Source: Distichodus sexfasciatus (Eukaryota > Chordata > Actinopteri > Characiformes > Distichodontidae). From it: a DNA stretch of 64,000 bases. The number at the start of each line of letters is the position of its first letter. Position 1 is the first letter of the stretch. Below, in pieces: positions 58,890 to 64,000 of the stretch. Under the pieces are notes generated by a model. The model was given only the letters and a program-made list of their open reading frames with translations. It ran no database searches and was not told where the DNA came from. The stretch is from positions 290,878 to 354,877 of the forward strand of contig JAVGVS010000410.1 of assembly GCA_032718565.1 (NCBI GenBank), given 5' to 3'. The translations under genes were made by a program, and so were the position numbers.

Positions 58890-60224
58890 AAAAAAAACCC
58901 AGACTCATTACTGAGCAATACAATCACAGGAAATAATAATGGTGTCATATATACACAGAATCACGAGTGCGAGTGTGTGTGTGTGCGTGCAATATCTTCC
59001 CCTGCTGCGCCTCCTCTTAGGCTGTGTGTGTGTGTGTGTGTGTGTATAAGAGAGAGCTGAGGCAGGCCGGCTGTACCTCTAGGTAATCAATGCTAAGTGA
59101 TCCATTCATTGACTTACACAGAGGCCATAATTGCTCGTGAGAGGCTGGACAGTAACTCACTTTCTACTGGGTAGCGCTCTCTCTCTCTCTCTCTTTTCCG
59201 TTTTCTGGGTGACATGCTGCTGTTCACGCACATTCGAGAACAGATACATAAAAAGAGAGTGGTTTTCCCAAAGACAGGGGAAAGAGAGAGAGAAAGAGAG
59301 AGAGAGAGTTAAGGAGGCAGTTACAGCTCAGTGCAGTACAGTACAGCTGGCCTCCAGCCAATCCAGTGTTAAATTCCTTCCTGGGTGTCTTCCGGTATTC
59401 CGTTCGGCCACATCTGTCTTGCGTTTCTTCCCCGGGGTCTCCCCGGGGCCCGCTCCTGGTTCAGCTATTTTAATTTGACTAAACACCTGATTTATTTGAT
59501 CTCTCCGACGAGAACGGCCGTTTGTCTTAATAGGGCCTGTCAAACCTCCCTCTCTCCACCACCACGACACCCTCCCCCCTCCCCCGATCACCGATCCCCG
59601 GCCGAATCGCCGGGGGAACCTCAGATGAGGAGAGAAACGGTGATTCTCCATTTATCCCGGCCTAAAAAAAAAACCAGGTTGCTCATTCACAGGCGCCGCT
59701 CGGTGGGCTTTCGGCGCGGCCCTGAATCGACATCTTATTCGGGCCCCGCTGCTCTTGTGGTGAACGACTGATCTGTAAAATTGATACGTTCTGCCACCGA
59801 TTTTGTTAACCTTCGGCTCGGGGCCGCACTCAGAGACGCGCCGCTGTCTGGGACGGTTACCGCTCGCTCACTAACAAACATACTGACGCACCCCCGAAAC
59901 GAGGGGAGGAAGTGAGAGCATGTCGGAGAGCATAACCCTACACCCTCCTTCTTCCTCCACCGTGTCTCCTGGGTGTCTGCGTAATGCTGGTTGGTGTAAG
60001 GAGGAGGTAGGGTGACATCTGGACCCAGCGTTGACCAATCGGCAGCCTTCTTTATCAGGTTCTGAACCAATCAGGGGCAAGTTTACGATCCGGGGCGCTT
60101 CTCTCTTTGCTGATAGATGCTTGATGTATTGACGGCTACTCTGATTGTATCAATGTCAATTATTCTGAACGTACAGAATCATGCGGTTAATAGGAATTTC
60201 TTAGGGGTCAAAAGAGAGAAAGAG

Positions 60225-60228
60225 AGCA

Positions 60229-60270
<42 letters not shown>
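60225..60270 (+). repeat. GA microsatellite
   Basis: Nearly pure GAGAGA repeat. Confidence 0.95.
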
Positions 60271-60273
<3 letters not shown>

Positions 60274-61801
60274 TTCAGAAGGGCCCAGCACAGAGGCCGG
60301 GTGTGGGGACTGCTGCTTTGCCCAAACACTAGAAGCATACTAACAGAGCTCCCATTGTACATAGCCGAGGCTACTGCCACCCCCCGCCTCCCTCGCCCTC
60401 GCTCCCGCTACACCAAAATGGCAAATCTCCCCATTGTGCCCTCCTCAGGTTTCTATTCTCAGCAAACTCCATTCTTACCTTCGCGCCTATGACGTTATTG
60501 TCGAAAAAAAGGCCCTGTTTTTCGGGAAGCCTGACCCCACAAGCCGAGATCTCAAAAAAACAGAGAGAGAGAGAGAAAGAGAGAGAGAGAGGGAGGTCGC
60601 CTGCTTTGGCTTTAACGCCAACGTCCTAAACTAGGAGGTTTCCCTTTAATAATTCAGCTTGACGTGCCATGTGTTTTTTGTTGCCTCGCGCTCGGGGTGT
60701 TAAGAATCCTTTTCTTCCTGCTCTGAATTATGGATCACTTTTAAAGCGTCCGATAAAAGTTTTATTGGACAGGACAGCGCGGGGAGGACGCGGTCTGGGT
60801 CTGCCCGCAAAACTGCCGACAAAAAAAAAAAAAAAAGCTGGCCAGTTTACTGAAAGGCTCGGAAAGCAGCAGTGGGTCTGGACTCTCTAGTAAAGGTGTC
60901 TCCTCCTATCACCGCCGCTCGAGAAGACAGTCGGGTCAGAACGCCTCCTCGGCTAAATACTGTGCAACCAGGGCGCCCCACTGATGGTTTGTGGCAGGTT
61001 AGGGTGGCGTATTGACTTACTAAAAAATGTCAAAAAATAAAATAGGGCATAAAGTAGAACCGGGCGGGCAGAGTTCAAATCAGTTTTACGATTAATTAAA
61101 GATTTTACCTCGATTATGATTCACGAACGATTACTTTGTTTTTGGATTTTTTGATTCGTTTTTTGACCTCCGGCAAGGTCTACACTACAAGTCATGTGAC
61201 AGCAAACATTGTTGCATGTCTTTAAAGAACTTGATCACACATTGGGGAGAGATGGAATGATCCGAACCGAGAAAGTGACATTCCAAAATTCCAAAAAGTA
61301 CCGCACGAATCCTTCTAGGAGTTACGAGAACGCTCCGTTCTTGGTTCACACGAGGCAAGTTCTGTGAAAGGAGAAAAAAAAAAAAAAAGAGCCAACGCGT
61401 CTGGGAGACAGTTACCTAATTCTGCATCCAAGCCTTCCTTCAGAGTCCCGGCCCAAAGCAGAAGACATCTCTGGCCGATGAATGAGGACGAAAACAACGG
61501 GGACCACAGTGAGCGAGCGAGCGAGGGAGGGGCTCGGCCAAGAGAGGGCCCGGGAGGATAAAAGACACTTTGTAGGGGTGCGATTTGTTCTGTCCAACAG
61601 CTATTCTCCTAACTATAGCGCGCACACACACACACACACACACCCCTCCCCTGTCCTTCTAATCAAGCAGCCCCTAATTTGAGCTCCAAGTCCTGCAGAG
61701 GAGTGGGGGGGGAGAAGAGAAGGCAGCTTGTAACTTTGAAGGGTCCCGAGTGAATGCGAAAGATAAAAGCTTCGGGCACACACAAGAGAGAAAAGAACGA
61801 G

Positions 61802-61848
<47 letters not shown>

Positions 61849-63539
61849 TGGGCGAAAAAGGAAAAGAATAACAAGGCGCCCTATTCTCTCGCCGGCTTTT
61901 TTGGATAGGACAGCTGAGCCATTATGACTAAATGTGAATGACTTTTTTTTTTTGCTCCCCCCCCACTTCTCCCTTAAACGTCCCAACACTGGAATTTCTT
62001 TGTCCGACCATCAGTTGGTGATTGTGGATGCTCCCATATGCTGCGAGCCCGGCCTAAGTAAATTAGGAGGCCTGTAAAAGCGGCGATTGTTGCCGGGCCC
62101 CGGCTCCGGACGCACACTGCACATAGCTGGCATGCCTGACGTGGCTGGAGGCTCAGAGCCCCGGCTCCTCGGCATGAGAAAAAGGTGGAAACTGGCCTCC
62201 ACATGCTAAATGCACGCTCACGGTTGTCAGGCCTGTCCCACTGCAGGCATAACGCTGGAGGTCTTAGTGATGATTTCCAAACGTATTAAAAGGAAATACA
62301 GTGAAAACATTCTATTTTACACAACTTGTTGCAGGACAAACAATGAGGATCCCTTTAAAATGCAGCACAATGCATACTTCTGGTTAAGCATCGGCACGTA
62401 CGATAAGATAAGGATCTTGTCTCATGAGGCACCAATTCAAAGATTACAAAAGAAGGCGAAACACACGCAGGCACATAAAAAAGTCGACATAAAAGTGTCA
62501 GCGTGGAGCTTAGTCTGCCATAACCAAATCTTTACTTGTCATCTCAAAAGTATTAAAACTTTCCTGTCGACTCGTAAAAATAGAAAATATTTACTATTAA
62601 GGCTTTTTGGCATAATCTGAGGTCTAGACACTTTGCAACGAAAATTGGCTCGGCTTTCAAAAGTCTTAAAAAAAACGGTGATGTATCACCTGTGTTATTG
62701 AGCAATTACAAAGTCTCACACACTTGCACCCAAAACCACACACACTGTTGGATCTTGCTATCTTTGTGAGGCTCTTCTATCGACTCCAACAATTATTAGA
62801 TCTAATTAGGAATACCAAAAAATCTTAACCCTAACCCCTAAAGCTTTTGCCTGGTTTAGTTTGGAACTTGTGTTAAACCACTTTTTCCACATGCAGACGA
62901 AATTTCCTCCGTTGGAAAAAATGGTCCTCAGTCACAAAACTCTGACACATCTCAGGTTTCCCCCTTTTTTTTTACGGTAGCAATCGGGTGTTCAGACATA
63001 AACACATGTTCTGGGCGCGTTTTTCTGAGCGACGCAGCACTAAAACGCTTCCCTTGCTCCTGACCGGAGACAATACGAGCAACAGCTGTTTTACCTGGCC
63101 GCCTGCCCCTACGCAATGATTTAAACCCCGCTAATCCTGCCAATAAAACTTCATTAACAAGCGAGAGCAAGGACACGCTAGCACATGTCAGCATATGGCC
63201 TACTCCAGCTATCAATTCGGAGACCGTGGAAAACGTAGCCCCGGATTGAACAGCCTCCAACTAGACAGAGTCTCCCCGAGTTCGTTCGGGAGCTTTTTTT
63301 TTTTTTTTAATTCAACCCAGCGACAAATAAGACAGCATAGCCCGGGCACTTACGCGCAATTAGCTGTGTTTGCCAACGTTAATGAGGCCGGGTGCTAGCA
63401 TGGATGGCTAAGTGTGCCAACGTCCTTGTGTGCGTGTTTGCGAGAGCCCAGTTGTGACTTTACTACACTCTCTAACTCAAGTTGAGCTCGGAATGTGGTT
63501 GCTTTTAAGTTGAGAGTGCTTGTCTCAAAGCTAGTTTTA

Positions 63540-63925
63540 GCTGGTCACCATCTGAAGCTTAACTTAAGCTGTGGTTAGGCTCCAAACTCCCTTGACTTTG
63601 AATACCTAACCTTGACCACAGCTTTAGAAGGTTCTTTATATACCATCTAGGGCTGGTTTCTTGCTCATGGATTAAGCCTAGTTTTGGACTTAATTGTAGT
63701 AGCAATGGAGATTTACCACTCAAATTAGCTGGTCTAGGACTAGGCTTAATCTTTGACTAAGGTCCCTAAAGCTTAACTTAAGTTTTGAAACCCAAGCACA
63801 ACTTAAGCTGAGCTTAAGCTGTGGTTAATTTTAGGAATTAATTATTATTCATACCAAATGGTATATAAATCTACCTCTATATACCACCTAAAGCTCAGCT
63901 TAAATTGTGCTTGGGTTTCAAACTC
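63540..63925. repeat. cluster of nested inverted repeats
   Basis: There are three inverted pairs. AAGCTGTGGTTAGG (63571 region) pairs with CCTTGACCACAGCTT. ATTAAGCCTAG (about 63672) pairs with CTAGGCTTAAT (about 63741). A 33-nt arm, TTTTGAAACCCAAGCACAAC and onward (63782-63815), pairs with GTGCTTGGGTTTCAAAC (63891-63923). These look like fold-back or MITE relics of fish type. Confidence 0.6.
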
Positions 63926-64000
63926 GCTTGCCATTTAGTTTTTGACCAATCATGGTGTTTATGTTAATGACTAATTGATAATGATTATTATTATTATTAT

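Larger units (their letters stand above)
1..64000 (-). other. sox6: sox6 gene body (partial at both ends)
   Basis: All seven recognisable coding exons in the window belong to one minus-strand gene and appear in the order expected for SOX6. The spliced frame stays open for 956 nt, with splice phases 1, 0, 0, 1, 0, 0, 1 and 0 at the successive boundaries. SOX6 is a nuclear SoxD protein that binds AACAAT-type sites through an HMG box. It lacks its own activation domain, dimerises through its coiled coil, and acts in cartilage, erythroid, muscle and neural development. The paralogue SOX5 is excluded by residues such as QLSTMITQLISL, GHMPPLMIPIFPHDQ and LFGDQDTVMKAIQEA, which follow the SOX6 pattern as I remember it. 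The start codon and N-terminal exons (above 64000) and the HMG box and stop (below 1) are outside the window. Confidence 0.95.
57905..64000 (-). other. sox6: sox6 intron upstream of the zipper exon (partial)
   Basis: I looked for the SOX6 exon that should end just before TPESLAEK (KLLSKDWKEK-type sequence) and did not find it, so this intron runs past base 64000. The interval holds a SINE (58031-58264), many CA/GT/GA microsatellites, and a cluster of fold-back repeats at 63540-63925. Confidence 0.82.

Noticed and set aside
61060..61200. Possible TIR element end (GATTAATTAAAG...GATTATGATTC).
   Set aside because: Only one end is visible, so boundaries and type cannot be supported.
57905..64000. 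The sox6 exon preceding TPESLAEK.
   Set aside because: No KLLSKDWKEK-like coding sequence was seen on the minus strand.
1..64000. A CRISPR array, phage, operon or other novel system.
   Set aside because: There are no spaced direct repeats, no clustered genes and no bacterial signals. The sequence is vertebrate intron with microsatellites.

Overview
The window is one stretch of vertebrate, almost certainly ray-finned fish, genomic DNA. It lies wholly inside a single gene on the minus strand: sox6, a SoxD-group HMG-box transcription factor. Seven internal coding exons can be read with exact splice sites. In transcript order they are 57904-57732, 55535-55467, 33678-33558, 28037-27958, 17349-17203, 14244-14067 and 12730-12543. 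Together they give 956 nt of continuous open frame (318 codons plus a split first codon), and every exon-exon phase agrees. They encode the central part of the protein: the leucine-zipper/Q-box coiled coil, the proline/alanine-rich linker, the PLNLS co-repressor motif and the second coiled coil. The N-terminal exons lie beyond base 64000. The HMG-box and C-terminal exons lie beyond base 1; I found neither in the window.

The rest, about 98.5%, is intron. Two sorts of material fill it. The first is segments that look like developmental conserved non-coding elements: balanced composition, TAAT/ATTA, CATTGTT and ATCAATCA-type motifs, no reading frame and no repeat structure. They cluster at about 1.6-3.7, 6.3-6.7, 9.1-9.35, 24.1-24.4, 37.4-38.1, 46.6-47.6, 56.6-56.8 and 57.2-57.3 kb. 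This is judged by eye, not by alignment. The second is mobile DNA: five copies of one tRNA-derived SINE, a DANA-like SINE, fragments of another SINE family, an internally deleted Tc1-like element, two hAT-like elements with near-8-bp target duplications, several other terminal-inverted-repeat elements and a LINE 3' tail. Microsatellites (GA, CA, AAT) are very abundant, and there is a roughly 0.9-kb polypurine tract at 38.4-39.3 kb.

The fish assignment rests on the repeat content (DANA-like SINE, the fish Tc1 family ending in a TTTGGACACACC-type repeat, the SINE with the CTGCTCCCCGGGCGC core) and on sox6 introns of 1-22 kb. An otophysan host is a guess.

Most apparent open frames, including the long ones in CT/GA-rich tracts, are composition artefacts. 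I see no second gene, RNA gene, CRISPR array or bacterial-type system, and nothing that amounts to a new biological system. The more interesting points are splicing features (a NAGNAG acceptor, a weak donor followed by CT repeats, inverted SINEs around one exon), a local 90-bp direct duplication, a composite TIR/SINE arrangement found twice, and the clustered conserved-element candidates.
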